Source: an uncultured bacterium
Lineage (GTDB): Bacteria; Bacillota; Clostridia; Lachnospirales; Anaerotignaceae
Direction of reading: 5' to 3'
NCBI GenBank assembly: GCA_905214825.1
Contig: CAJMNV010000088.1
Span: 1-8,455 of the forward strand
Length of the DNA: 8,455 nt
In this document: positions 1-6,838 of the stretch, one piece after another
Layout of the letters: every line of letters begins with the position of its first letter
How positions within the stretch are numbered: position 1 is the first letter of the stretch
The notes under the pieces: generated by a model
What the model saw: the letters and a program-made list of their open reading frames with translations, nothing else
What the model was told of the DNA's origin: nothing
Database searches by the model: none
Position numbers and translations under genes: made by a program

Positions 1-495
1 ATAATTTTCTAATATTTTGTACTGTAGTGATGAACTTTCCACAAAACCTTTTGGTGTTACAACACCATATTTTTCCACCAAATCTTTTTCCAAGGAACCG
101 CTATTCACACCAATACGAATGGGAATATTTTTTTGTTTTGCCATTTCCACCACTTGTTGAATACGGCTTTCTTCTCCAATATTACCCGGATTGATACGCA
201 CTTTGTCAATTCCCAGTTCCATAACTTTCAATGCCAAACGATAGTCAAAGTGAATATCTGCCACCAACGGAATATGTATTTGTTTGCGAATTTCTCCCAC
301 TGCTTCTGCCGCCTGCATATCAGGTACAGCCACACGCACCAACTCACAGCCTGCTTGTTCCAATGCATGAATTTGTGCAACCGTAGCCGCAATATCTCTG
401 GTATCTGTATTGCACATAGACTGTATGACTATGGGATTGCCGCCGCCCATTTTCAAATTGCCAATTTGTATTGTTTCTGTTTCTGTTCTTTTCAT
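1..495 (-). CDS. ispG: IspG (GcpE), 4-hydroxy-3-methylbut-2-enyl diphosphate synthase, N-terminal part
   Basis: IspG reductively converts methylerythritol cyclodiphosphate to HMBPP, the penultimate step of the MEP isoprenoid pathway, in the cytoplasm. The 165 visible residues begin MKRTETETIQIGNLKMGGGN and contain family signatures: a VIQSMCNTDT segment near residue 25, LVADIHFDYRLAL near residue 80, and DKVRINPGNIG near residue 100. This is the TIM-barrel part. The C-terminal domain with the cysteines that bind the [4Fe-4S] cluster lies beyond the left edge, so this is an edge truncation and not a broken gene. The start at 495 has a GAAAGAAG ribosome binding site. In many Clostridia ispG follows dxr and rseP. 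Here the gene upstream is instead a small membrane protein behind apbE, with a terminator-like hairpin in between. Identification is firm. Confidence 0.96.
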   Translation of the reverse strand, partial: MKRTETETIQIGNLKMGGGNPIVIQSMCNTDTRDIAATVAQIHALEQAGCELVRVAVPDMQAAEAVGEIRKQIHIPLVADIHFDYRLALKVMELGIDKVRINPGNIGEESRIQQVVEMAKQKNIPIRIGVNSGSLEKDLVEKYGVVTPKGFVESSSLQYKILENY

Positions 496-518
496 ATTTT
501 CACTTCTTTCTATGGAAT

Positions 519-550
519 AAAAACGCTATGGTATATTTCCACAGCGTTTT
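519..550 (-). terminator. Hairpin plus U-tract between the small membrane protein gene and ispG
   Basis: Arms at 520-531 and 539-550 pair over 12 bp around a 7-base loop. On the minus strand the single imperfect position is a G-U wobble, while on the plus strand it is an A-C mismatch, so the structure favours minus-strand RNA. The minus-strand copy runs into UUUUU. It lies about 30 bases downstream of the small ORF and 24 bases ahead of ispG. It could end the apbE transcript, or act as a partial terminator setting how much transcription reaches ispG. The U-tract is short and partly inside the stem, so strength is uncertain. Confidence 0.6.
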
Positions 551-590
551 GATTGGTTTATTCTTCTACAATTTGTAAATCTTCTGTTTC

Positions 591-767
591 TTACATTTTC
601 ATAACACGATATACAATACTGGCAGATGTCAATAAAAACACAGCCATGCCTACAGTAAATGCGGTTTTCCTTTTTTCTTTTGGCATTGCAATACCTGCCA
701 ACAAGCCAAATATTGCCATACAATTTTCTATCAAAAATGTATCTAACACTGTCATTTTATTTTTCAT
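591..767 (-). CDS. Small two-helix membrane protein, unknown function
   Basis: I do not recognise this 58-residue protein. It begins MKNKMTVLDTFLIENCM. It shows a hydrophobic segment at about residues 11-28, a basic loop PKEKRK at 29-34, and a second hydrophobic segment at about 35-53, which suggests a helical hairpin in the membrane. The start at 767 is chosen because a strong AAGGAGG (776-782) sits 8 bases upstream. An in-frame ATG at 785 would extend it by six residues but lies upstream of that site. It begins 22 bases after the apbE stop and is almost certainly cotranscribed with it, so a role alongside ApbE is possible but unproven. After the TAA at 591-593 the frame stays open for ten more codons (ETEDLQIVEE) to a second TAA at 558-560. 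Confidence 0.7.
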   Translation of the reverse strand: MKNKMTVLDTFLIENCMAIFGLLAGIAMPKEKRKTAFTVGMAVFLLTSASIVYRVMKM

Positions 768-789
768 ACTGCCAGCCTCCTTCACATCA

Positions 790-1839
790 TTACCGTTTTG
801 CTATTTCATATACAAAATCAGTATCTTCTGAAAAAATAAATTGCCCTGCAATACCTTCTGTTGCAATGACTTTATGGTCATCTGTTATAAAAATGACTTC
901 AAAATCATCGCTCTGCCGCCAAAAATCCAATCCTTTTTCCAACCCCATCACAAACAAAGCTGTAGACAATCCATCAGCCTTTGTACCATTATCGCAAACA
1001 ATGGTGACAGAAATCAAACCGCTTTCTGCGGGATATCCGGTATGTGGGTCAATGATATGGTGGTATTTTTTTCCATCTTGTTCAAAATAGCGTTGGTATC
1101 CACCAGAAGTCACTGCAAATTTATCCGTAACTGTCAACAATCCCACATAATCCCCATTGCCATTATTCAATGGATTTTCCACTGCAATTTTCCAAGGTGA
1201 ACCATCTGGTTTATTTCCAACGGCCGCAACATTACCACCCAATGAAATGATAGCAGAAGAAACATCTTTTTCTTTCAAAAGATTGACCACACAATCAGAA
1301 GTATATCCTTTTGCAATACCACCCAAATCCACAGCCATTTTATCTTGTTCTAGATAAGCGGTTTTATTTTCTGTATCCACTGTCACAGCATTATGATTGA
1401 CCAATGGCAATAATATATCAATCTCTTGTTGTGACGGAACTTTGTGTGTTTCTTCTGTAAAGCCCCATGCTTTGACAATAGGAGATACAGTCATATCGTA
1501 ACAACCATTTGTCAAAACATTGATATCATTCCCTAATTGCAACAAAGACATGGTATCATCAGATATTGCAACTGCTTCTTTTCCTGCATTTTGGTTTAAT
1601 TTTGCAATATCACTGTCTTCGATTGTCACAGAAAATAGATTCTCCAATCTTCTGATTTCTTGTTCTGCATCGACTAAAATTTGTTCCCCATTTTTATCAT
1701 ACACAGTCAACATCATCAATGTATCCATGGCAAATGTCATTGCTTCATGTTTTTGTACATTGGCTGTATTTTTTGTTGCACAGCCACTCAACAATAACAT
1801 GCAACAAGTCATCAAAAGCATTATTTTGTTCCATTTCAT
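790..1839 (-). CDS. apbE: ApbE, FAD:protein FMN transferase (lipoprotein)
   Basis: This enzyme uses FAD to attach FMN covalently to Ser/Thr of extracytoplasmic flavoproteins such as RnfG/NqrC-type subunits or FMN-binding-domain reductases. The 349 residues start with a lipoprotein signal peptide: Lys at 2 and 5, a hydrophobic core, and a lipobox LLSGC with the lipidated Cys at 20. Family motifs follow in order: DLGGIAKGY at 171-179, LGGN at 200-203, TSGGYQRYF at 244-252, HHIIDPHTGYP at 260-270, and ADGLSTAL from 288, where D289 and T293 fit the usual metal-binding positions. Length matches the family. An AAGGAG (1850-1855) lies 10 bases before the start. No FMN-accepting protein is encoded in the window, so the substrate is unknown. 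Its own promoter separates it from the aminopeptidase gene upstream. Confidence 0.95.
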   Translation of the reverse strand: MKWNKIMLLMTCCMLLLSGCATKNTANVQKHEAMTFAMDTLMMLTVYDKNGEQILVDAEQEIRRLENLFSVTIEDSDIAKLNQNAGKEAVAISDDTMSLLQLGNDINVLTNGCYDMTVSPIVKAWGFTEETHKVPSQQEIDILLPLVNHNAVTVDTENKTAYLEQDKMAVDLGGIAKGYTSDCVVNLLKEKDVSSAIISLGGNVAAVGNKPDGSPWKIAVENPLNNGNGDYVGLLTVTDKFAVTSGGYQRYFEQDGKKYHHIIDPHTGYPAESGLISVTIVCDNGTKADGLSTALFVMGLEKGLDFWRQSDDFEVIFITDDHKVIATEGIAGQFIFSEDTDFVYEIAKR

Positions 1840-1874
1840 ATTTTGTTATCTCCTTGTTATTTTCGTTCTGTTTT

Positions 1875-1903
1875 ATTTTACATAGCACTTTGTGTTATGT
1901 CAA
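1875..1903 (-). promoter_or_regulatory. Sigma-A-type promoter for apbE and the small membrane protein
   Basis: On the minus strand a perfect -35 TTGACA (1898-1903) is followed by a 17-base spacer and a -10 TAAAAT (1875-1880). The expected start of transcription is near 1868, giving an untranslated leader of about 30 bases before the apbE start. The quality of the match suggests a strong housekeeping promoter. No operator-like repeat is evident around it. Confidence 0.8.
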
Positions 1904-1939
1904 ATGAGAATATAGGAGACACTTTCACAAATAAACTGC

Positions 1940-3067
1940 TTATCCATTTTGTTTGCAAACTTCTTCCAAAAATTTTCCATTTTCATAAAATAATTCACCA
2001 TCTGCATAAATTTTCCCACATTTTTTCATATCGGTTATCATATCCCAATGGATTGCAGAGGTATTTTTTCCGCCTGCCTCCTGAAAACCTTCGCCGATTG
2101 CCATATGCATAGAACCACCGATTTTTTCATCAAACAATATATTTTTTGTATGTTTTTGTATGCCATAGTTTGTCCCAATCGCCACTTCTCCAAAATAACG
2201 AGAACCTGCATCTGTATCAATATAAGAAAGCAAATCTGCATTTTGTTCTGGATTTTTGCAAACCGCTTCCACAATACGTCCTTGTTCCACCGTCAAACGC
2301 ACTTGTTCAAATTCATGCCCATTGATAATAGAAGGGTATGAAAATGTAATATGCCCATTTATGCCATCTTCCACAGGAGAAGTAAATATTTCACCATCTG
2401 GAAAGTTTTCTTTTCCGCAACAATTTATCCATTTTCTTCCTGTTACATTCACATAAATATCTGTATCCACAGAAACAATATGTAATTCTTTTTTTGTATT
2501 CAAATAATTGATCCATTTTTGTTGTTGTTGTGCAATTTCTTTCCATTTTGAAACAGGGTCATCTTCATACAAATATCCTGCGGCATATACAAAATCTTCA
2601 TATTCTTCTAAGCTCATGCCTGCATTTTGTGCATCACCATTTGTTGGAAATTGTGTCCCACACCAACGTAACGCTCCGCTTGCAGTACGATCAGAATACA
2701 ATTTTCTGTTTTCTTTATTTGCCAATCGTCTTGCCTTTAAGCGTTGTGCTGGTATCGACTGCATGGTTTTGACATTATCACTCCCCCATGCACTAATCCA
2801 AACATCTGATGCTGCACAAGCACCAAAACGAATGTTTGGTTGTGCATATTGTACCTCTGTACCATTGCAAAGCAGCTGTCTATCAATATCTGGCACATCT
2901 ACATAATATTCTATAAAAGCCCCTTTTTTGACAGCTGCTCTTGCCACTGCTTTCAAAAAAGGCAATGCACAATCTTCACCAGAAATTGCGACTTTATCGC
3001 CCGCTTTCACATTGGTCGCATAATTGACCAATACATCTGCCAATTTTTCCAAACGTATATCTTTCAT
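1940..3067 (-). CDS. M29-family metallo-aminopeptidase (AmpS/PepS type)
   Basis: A probable cytoplasmic aminopeptidase that removes N-terminal residues from peptides using a two-metal centre. The 375-residue protein has the M29 layout: an N-terminal domain (LADVLVNYATNVKAGDKVAI near the start) and a C-terminal catalytic domain. Probable metal ligands are E226 in FPDGEIFTSP, E294 in GEVAIG, H321 in GSMHMAIG, and H340/D342 in IHWD. The position seven residues after H321, a conserved Tyr in characterised members, reads as Phe (EGF). The start at 3067 is preferred over the GTG at 3076 because GAGG (3076-3079) lies 8 bases before this ATG and would overlap the GTG codon. The upstream hydrolase stops only 10 bases earlier and its stop codon lies within the ribosome binding site, so translation is probably coupled. 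Confidence 0.9.
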   Translation of the reverse strand: MKDIRLEKLADVLVNYATNVKAGDKVAISGEDCALPFLKAVARAAVKKGAFIEYYVDVPDIDRQLLCNGTEVQYAQPNIRFGACAASDVWISAWGSDNVKTMQSIPAQRLKARRLANKENRKLYSDRTASGALRWCGTQFPTNGDAQNAGMSLEEYEDFVYAAGYLYEDDPVSKWKEIAQQQQKWINYLNTKKELHIVSVDTDIYVNVTGRKWINCCGKENFPDGEIFTSPVEDGINGHITFSYPSIINGHEFEQVRLTVEQGRIVEAVCKNPEQNADLLSYIDTDAGSRYFGEVAIGTNYGIQKHTKNILFDEKIGGSMHMAIGEGFQEAGGKNTSAIHWDMITDMKKCGKIYADGELFYENGKFLEEVCKQNG

Positions 3068-3077
3068 ATCATCCACC

Positions 3078-3602
3078 TCATTTAATCACACATTGACACA
3101 TTTTCATAGTATTTAATGCATCTGCATGACTTTCTGGTGTCACCCCAGCACAACACGCACTGTCTACAATGATTTTTGTTTCTGGCAATTTTGCTTTCAA
3201 AAGCAACGCATTGGACACCACACAAATATCTGTGCAAAGCCCAACCAATTCAATCTCAACATCATCTTGTCCCATGGTTTCAAAATACAGCATATCTGCC
3301 AAATGTTGAGAGCCAAAATTTGGCTTGTTCACCACAACTGCACCTTCCAATGCTTTTGCAATTTTTTCTGGAAATTGCCAACCTTCTGTATTTTCTACAC
3401 AATGCACCACAGGTAAAAATTTTCCTTCTTGTGTTTCCAAATAATTAGGTTGATGGGTATCTCTTGTGGCATAAATACAATCTTTTGGATAAGATTTGAT
3501 TTTTTCCACAACATTATCCACAATCGCCTCTGCCTCTTTGGAACCCAATGTACCATCAATAAAATCATTTTGCATATCTATCACAACCAATAATTTTTTC
3601 AT
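3078..3602 (-). CDS. Isochorismatase-superfamily cysteine hydrolase, probable nicotinamidase
   Basis: Probably hydrolyses nicotinamide to nicotinate and ammonia for NAD salvage, though this superfamily also contains isochorismatases and other amidohydrolases. The 174 residues begin MKKLLVVIDMQNDFIDG. The catalytic triad is D9 (in DMQNDF), K93 (VNKPNFGS) and C127 (GLCTDIC). D48 and H50 in RDTHQ, probably with E59 and H67, look like a nicotinamidase metal site, in which Glu replaces one His as I recall from the pneumococcal enzyme. The start at 3602 has AAAGGGG (3612-3618) 9 bases upstream. An open frame continues upstream to 3704 but crosses the promoter and does not resemble the family. No nicotinate phosphoribosyltransferase gene is nearby to confirm the pathway. 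First gene of a two-gene unit with the aminopeptidase. Confidence 0.88.
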   Translation of the reverse strand: MKKLLVVIDMQNDFIDGTLGSKEAEAIVDNVVEKIKSYPKDCIYATRDTHQPNYLETQEGKFLPVVHCVENTEGWQFPEKIAKALEGAVVVNKPNFGSQHLADMLYFETMGQDDVEIELVGLCTDICVVSNALLLKAKLPETKIIVDSACCAGVTPESHADALNTMKMCQCVIK

Positions 3603-3627
3603 AACTGTAAACCCCTTTCTGTTTTTT

Positions 3628-3656
3628 ATTTTATCATGCCAATGTACTGCTTTCAA
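3628..3656 (-). promoter_or_regulatory. Promoter for the nicotinamidase-like gene and M29 aminopeptidase
   Basis: On the minus strand TTGAAA (3651-3656) is followed by a 17-base spacer and TAAAAT (3628-3633). Transcription would begin near 3621, leaving a short leader of about 20 bases with the AAAGGGG ribosome binding site. This supports the internal ATG at 3602 as the true start, since any upstream start would lie at or before the promoter. Confidence 0.75.
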
Positions 3657-3751
3657 CCTTTCTGCATCATATTTTACCATACAAAATAAAAACAAAAACC
3701 ACATTTTTCAAATATTCTTTTTATATGATATTTTCCACTTTTATGCTTTGC

Positions 3752-3779
3752 TTGACACAAAACAAATCTTGGTTATAAT
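3752..3779 (+). promoter_or_regulatory. Consensus promoter upstream of ktrB
   Basis: A perfect TTGACA (3752-3757) and a perfect TATAAT (3774-3779) are separated by 16 bases on the plus strand. Transcription would start near 3786, giving a leader of about 155 bases before ktrB. A weaker TATATT at 3882-3887, preceded by a poor -35, could be a second promoter closer to the gene. No clear operator is visible. Confidence 0.8.
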
Positions 3780-3941
3780 ACAATATAGAACTTTATGCTA
3801 CATTTTAATATACACTTTTTATAGATATAAAAACAATATAAAAATCAATATAATATTATTTCATTTCAAAGACTTTTGTGGTATATTCATAGCAACAAAT
3901 GCATTTTGAAAAAGTTGTAAACGTGAAAGGAAAGCAAAGCT

Positions 3942-5285
3942 ATGTTTTTCAAAGAAAAGGCTTTCTCATCAAGCCATATTATTATGGCAGGATTTGGCGG
4001 CATGATATTGTTTGGCACAATATTATTGATGTTGCCCATATCTTCACAAGATGGGACAGTGACGGGTTTTTTAGATGCTTTATTTACTGCCACATCGGCA
4101 ACTTGTGTAACAGGACTCATTGTGTTCGACACAGCCACACATTGGAGTATGTTTGGACAATTTGTCATTTTATTATTGATACAAGTAGGCGGTATGGGCG
4201 TTGTCACCATGGCGATTGCCATTGTCATTTGCACAGGTAGGCGTATTGGGTTAAAGCATCGCTGTTTGATGCAGGAGTCTATTGCTGCCCCACAAGTGGG
4301 TGGTGTTGTGCGTTTGACAGGCTTTATATTTCGGACAACCATTTTGATAGAAAGCATTGGGGCAATATTACTTTCTTTTGTATTTTGTCCACAAATGGGT
4401 TTTTTGAAAGGTATTTGGTATAGTGTATTTCATTCCATTTCTGCATTTTGCAACGCAGGGTTTGACTTAATGGGTGTGCAAGCACCGTTTTCTTCATTGG
4501 TAAGTTATGCAGACCATACACTCATAAACATTGTCATCACCAGTTTGATTATTGTTGGTGGCATCGGCTTTTTCGTTTGGGACGATATTCGCACACATAC
4601 ATGGCATTTTCGAGAATATCGCCTGCATACAAAATTGGTTTTGATTACCACTTGCCTTTTATTGCTATTGCCATTTTTATTATTTTGGGGTTTGGAATTT
4701 GGAAATGATGTTTGGGGATTTTCTTCTATAAAAGAACGTGTACTGGCATCATGGTTTCATGCAGTTTCCCCTCGTACTGCCGGATTTAACACTGTGGATT
4801 TGACAAAACTGAGTGAACCTGCATTATTTTTTACAATCATTTTGATGATTATTGGTGGTTCTTCTGGCTCTACTGCTGGTGGTATCAAAACAACCACCAT
4901 TGCAACATTATTTTTATGTATTCGTGCTGTATTTGCCAATCGCAGCAATATACAATGTTTTGGCAGAAGATTTCCCATAGAAATATTAAGACGAGCCGTT
5001 ACAATATTTACATTGTATCTTTTGTTTTTTTTGACAGGTGGTATTGCCATTTGTGCAATAGAAAATATTCCGCTTTTGACTGCATTATTTGAAACAGCAT
5101 CTGCCATTGGTACAGTTGGGCTATCGTTGGGCATTACGCCAAATTTATCCACGCTTTCTCATATGATATTGATATTATTGATGTTTTTTGGTCGTGTTGG
5201 TGGTTTGACATTGATTTACATTGTATCAAACACCCATGCACCAGAAGTTTCACAACATCCACAAGAAAGTATCACCATTGGCTAA
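3942..5285 (+). CDS. ktrB: KtrB/TrkH-family potassium channel subunit
   Basis: The membrane-spanning, ion-conducting subunit of a Ktr potassium uptake system. The 447-residue protein contains the four pore-loop repeats of the SKT superfamily, each with its filter glycine: TSATCVTG (G58), SISAFCNAG (G173), AVSPRTAG (G281) and SAIGTVG (G393). The glycine/serine-rich stretch GGSSGSTAGGIKTTT at 305-319 matches the flexible gating loop of the third repeat. R418 in FGRVGG matches the conserved Arg of the last helix. Length and short N-terminus fit KtrB better than the longer TrkH. The start has AAAGGA (3926-3931) 10 bases upstream. It stops 19 bases before ktrA, its regulatory partner, so the two form an operon. 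Ion coupling (Na+ or other) cannot be read from the sequence. Confidence 0.95.
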   Translation: MFFKEKAFSSSHIIMAGFGGMILFGTILLMLPISSQDGTVTGFLDALFTATSATCVTGLIVFDTATHWSMFGQFVILLLIQVGGMGVVTMAIAIVICTGRRIGLKHRCLMQESIAAPQVGGVVRLTGFIFRTTILIESIGAILLSFVFCPQMGFLKGIWYSVFHSISAFCNAGFDLMGVQAPFSSLVSYADHTLINIVITSLIIVGGIGFFVWDDIRTHTWHFREYRLHTKLVLITTCLLLLLPFLLFWGLEFGNDVWGFSSIKERVLASWFHAVSPRTAGFNTVDLTKLSEPALFFTIILMIIGGSSGSTAGGIKTTTIATLFLCIRAVFANRSNIQCFGRRFPIEILRRAVTIFTLYLLFFLTGGIAICAIENIPLLTALFETASAIGTVGLSLGITPNLSTLSHMILILLMFFGRVGGLTLIYIVSNTHAPEVSQHPQESITIG

Positions 5286-5304
5286 AACATTTTTGGAGGA
5301 AAAT

Positions 5305-5955
5305 ATGAAATCAATATTACTAATCGGTTTGGGACGTTTCGGCAAACACATTGCCTATAAATTACATGAAATGCATTATGAAGTGTTGGCAATCGACACA
5401 GACGAAGAACGTGTGAATGAAGTGTTGCCTTATGTAACAAATGCCCAAATCGGCGATGGTACCAATGAGCATTTTATTGCGTCTTTGGGCGTACGCAACT
5501 TTGATTTGTGTATTGTTGCCATTGGTGATGAATTTTTAAGCACATTGGAAGCCACTTCTTTGTTAAAAGAACATAGGGCAAAATTCGTTGTTGCTCGTGC
5601 AAGCCGTGACGCACATGTCAAATTTCTGTTGCGTAATGGTGCAGATGATGTTGTCTATCCTGAAAAACAAATGGCATCTTGGACAGCTGTGCGATACACA
5701 TCACAACACGTTTTTGATTATATCGAATTGAGCCAAAACTGTGCAGTATATGAAACACATTTGCCAATAAACTGGATTGGCAAAACCATATTGGAATTAA
5801 ATGTACGCCAACAATTTCATATCAACATACTAGCAATCAAGCACATGGACGATTGGGAACCACTTCCCAAACCCACACACGTTTTCCAACAAGGAGAAAC
5901 ACTTTTGATTATGGGCGACCATAAAAATATAGAAAAATTATTGGGCAGAAAATAA
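5305..5955 (+). CDS. ktrA: KtrA/TrkA-family RCK regulatory subunit
   Basis: The cytoplasmic ring-forming subunit that binds nucleotides and gates KtrB. The 216 residues have an N-terminal Rossmann RCK domain (about 1-130) with the dinucleotide motif GLGRFG at 8-13, an acidic residue D31 closing the second strand (VLAID), and GDGT at 50-53. A smaller RCK_C domain follows from about 135 to the end and is the part that binds cyclic-di-AMP in some Firmicutes homologues. The start is set by GGAGGA (5295-5300) just before the ATG at 5305. The open frame reaches back into ktrB, but that extension is unlike the family. A single RCK unit next to ktrB is the standard KtrAB arrangement. The gene ends directly at a strong terminator. 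Confidence 0.95.
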   Translation: MKSILLIGLGRFGKHIAYKLHEMHYEVLAIDTDEERVNEVLPYVTNAQIGDGTNEHFIASLGVRNFDLCIVAIGDEFLSTLEATSLLKEHRAKFVVARASRDAHVKFLLRNGADDVVYPEKQMASWTAVRYTSQHVFDYIELSQNCAVYETHLPINWIGKTILELNVRQQFHINILAIKHMDDWEPLPKPTHVFQQGETLLIMGDHKNIEKLLGRK

Positions 5956-5991
5956 AAAAACGACCGAAAATCATCATTTTCGGTCGTTTTT
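5956..5991. terminator. Bidirectional intrinsic terminator between ktrA and the SGNH gene
   Basis: A perfect inverted repeat has 16-base arms (5956-5971 and 5976-5991) around a CATC loop. The core is ACGACCGAAAAT, flanked by A-runs on the left and T-runs on the right, so it gives a stem plus U-tract on both strands. It begins one base after the ktrA stop and ends two bases before the stop of the convergent SGNH gene, serving both transcripts. Confidence 0.95.
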
Positions 5992-5993
5992 CT

Positions 5994-6827
5994 TTATTTT
6001 ACAATACCATGTTCCATCAAAAATGTCACCCATTGCCCATAGCAAGCCCCCTTCAAATGTACATTGTCAAATGTATATTCTTTTGACAAGTTTCCCTTTC
6101 CATCTGCATACACCTCATTGACATCAATGTAAAAAATATTGCGGTTATCTGCCAATGTTGCAATATTTTTATTTCTTTGTTGAATATTCTGGTTGTTGAT
6201 ATAGGCATCATTTTGTGAGCGTTCTTCTGTGACATACATAATGCCTTGCAAAAATATAACAGCATTTGGTTGTAATTGCTGTATCCGTTCCACCGTTGTG
6301 CGGTATGCTTGTAAAAAACGTTCTTGTGTACCGGTTCCCAGCTCATTGATACCCACCATCAAATAAACTTTCCCAAATTGTTTTTCTTGCAACGCCTGTT
6401 CAATGGTTCCCATACTGCCATTGGATAATTTTGCAACTGGTTTTTCAAACAAAGAGTAAATCGTCAAGCCAACTTCTGCATAATATGTGGATTGGTCTAA
6501 TCCAGAATAATCCGACATACCCACCATACGAGAATCACCAATAAATACCGCATCATCAAAATAGCTTTTATCCACTGTTTGGAATTTGCGTTCTGGTTCT
6601 TCTGCGGCATTTGCCGATTCTGTATGCACAATAAACTGCCATGCTGGCAAATCTTGTGCCATACCATCACGCACATCTTCTACTTTTTGACATGCATATA
6701 CAATCCCCGGTTTTATAGCATCTTGTTTTGCAGAGGGATTTTCTATTCTGATGGATTGTCCGTAAGCTTCCACGCAAACAATAGATAACAACAATGGTAT
6801 CAATATGGGATATTTGCTTTTTTTCAT
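5994..6827 (-). CDS. Extracytoplasmic SGNH/GDSL hydrolase, partner of the MBOAT protein
   Basis: Probably the extracellular half of an O-acylation pair, transferring acyl (likely acetyl) groups to a cell-surface polymer, as PatB or AlgJ/AlgX-type proteins do with MBOAT partners. A simple esterase cannot be excluded. The 277 residues start with a hydrophobic segment (7-22) and a possible signal peptidase site after AYG at 21-23. A linker of about 65 residues follows. The SGNH blocks are clear: FIGDSR with nucleophile S99, G120 in EVGLT, N161 in VGINEL, and D254/H257 in DNVH. The start has GAGGTGAT about 9 bases upstream, which overlaps the MBOAT stop codon (11-base gap), so translation is probably coupled. 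Substrate is not determinable here, and gene identity as PatB is not proven. Confidence 0.88.
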   Translation of the reverse strand: MKKSKYPILIPLLLSIVCVEAYGQSIRIENPSAKQDAIKPGIVYACQKVEDVRDGMAQDLPAWQFIVHTESANAAEEPERKFQTVDKSYFDDAVFIGDSRMVGMSDYSGLDQSTYYAEVGLTIYSLFEKPVAKLSNGSMGTIEQALQEKQFGKVYLMVGINELGTGTQERFLQAYRTTVERIQQLQPNAVIFLQGIMYVTEERSQNDAYINNQNIQQRNKNIATLADNRNIFYIDVNEVYADGKGNLSKEYTFDNVHLKGACYGQWVTFLMEHGIVK

Positions 6828-6838
6828 TCCTCATCACC

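Larger units (their letters stand above)
3603..3941. other. Divergent AT-rich intergenic region
   Basis: This 339-base stretch lies between the divergently transcribed hydrolase and ktrB. It holds a minus-strand promoter (3628-3656), a plus-strand consensus promoter (3752-3779) and a very AT-rich ktrB leader of about 155 bases. I see no credible gene in it. I looked for the G-rich elements of a ydaO-type cyclic-di-AMP riboswitch, known upstream of ktr genes in Bacillus, and saw none. Confidence 0.7.

Noticed and set aside
133..552. Plus-strand open frame of 139 codons
   Set aside because: It is antisense to ispG, is Cys/His/Phe-rich with no family resemblance, and has no ribosome binding site. 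It is a shadow of the minus-strand gene.
659..1090. Plus-strand open frame of 143 codons opposite apbE
   Set aside because: It overlaps a certain ApbE gene and the small membrane protein gene, with unnatural composition and no initiation signals.
2519..2531. Short GTT/CAA repeat
   Set aside because: It encodes a four-Gln run in the aminopeptidase and is too short to be a meaningful repeat.
3603..3704. N-terminal extension of the nicotinamidase-like protein
   Set aside because: It runs through the -10 and -35 elements and the ribosome binding site, and the family begins at MKKLLVVIDMQNDF.
3887..4357. Minus-strand open frame of 156 codons opposite ktrB
   Set aside because: It lies antisense to the highly conserved KtrB pore region. 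Its sequence mirrors the codon bias of the sense gene.
5221..5304. N-terminal extension of KtrA into ktrB
   Set aside because: The extension overlaps ktrB in another frame, and a GGAGGA site sits right before the ATG that gives the normal RCK N-terminus.
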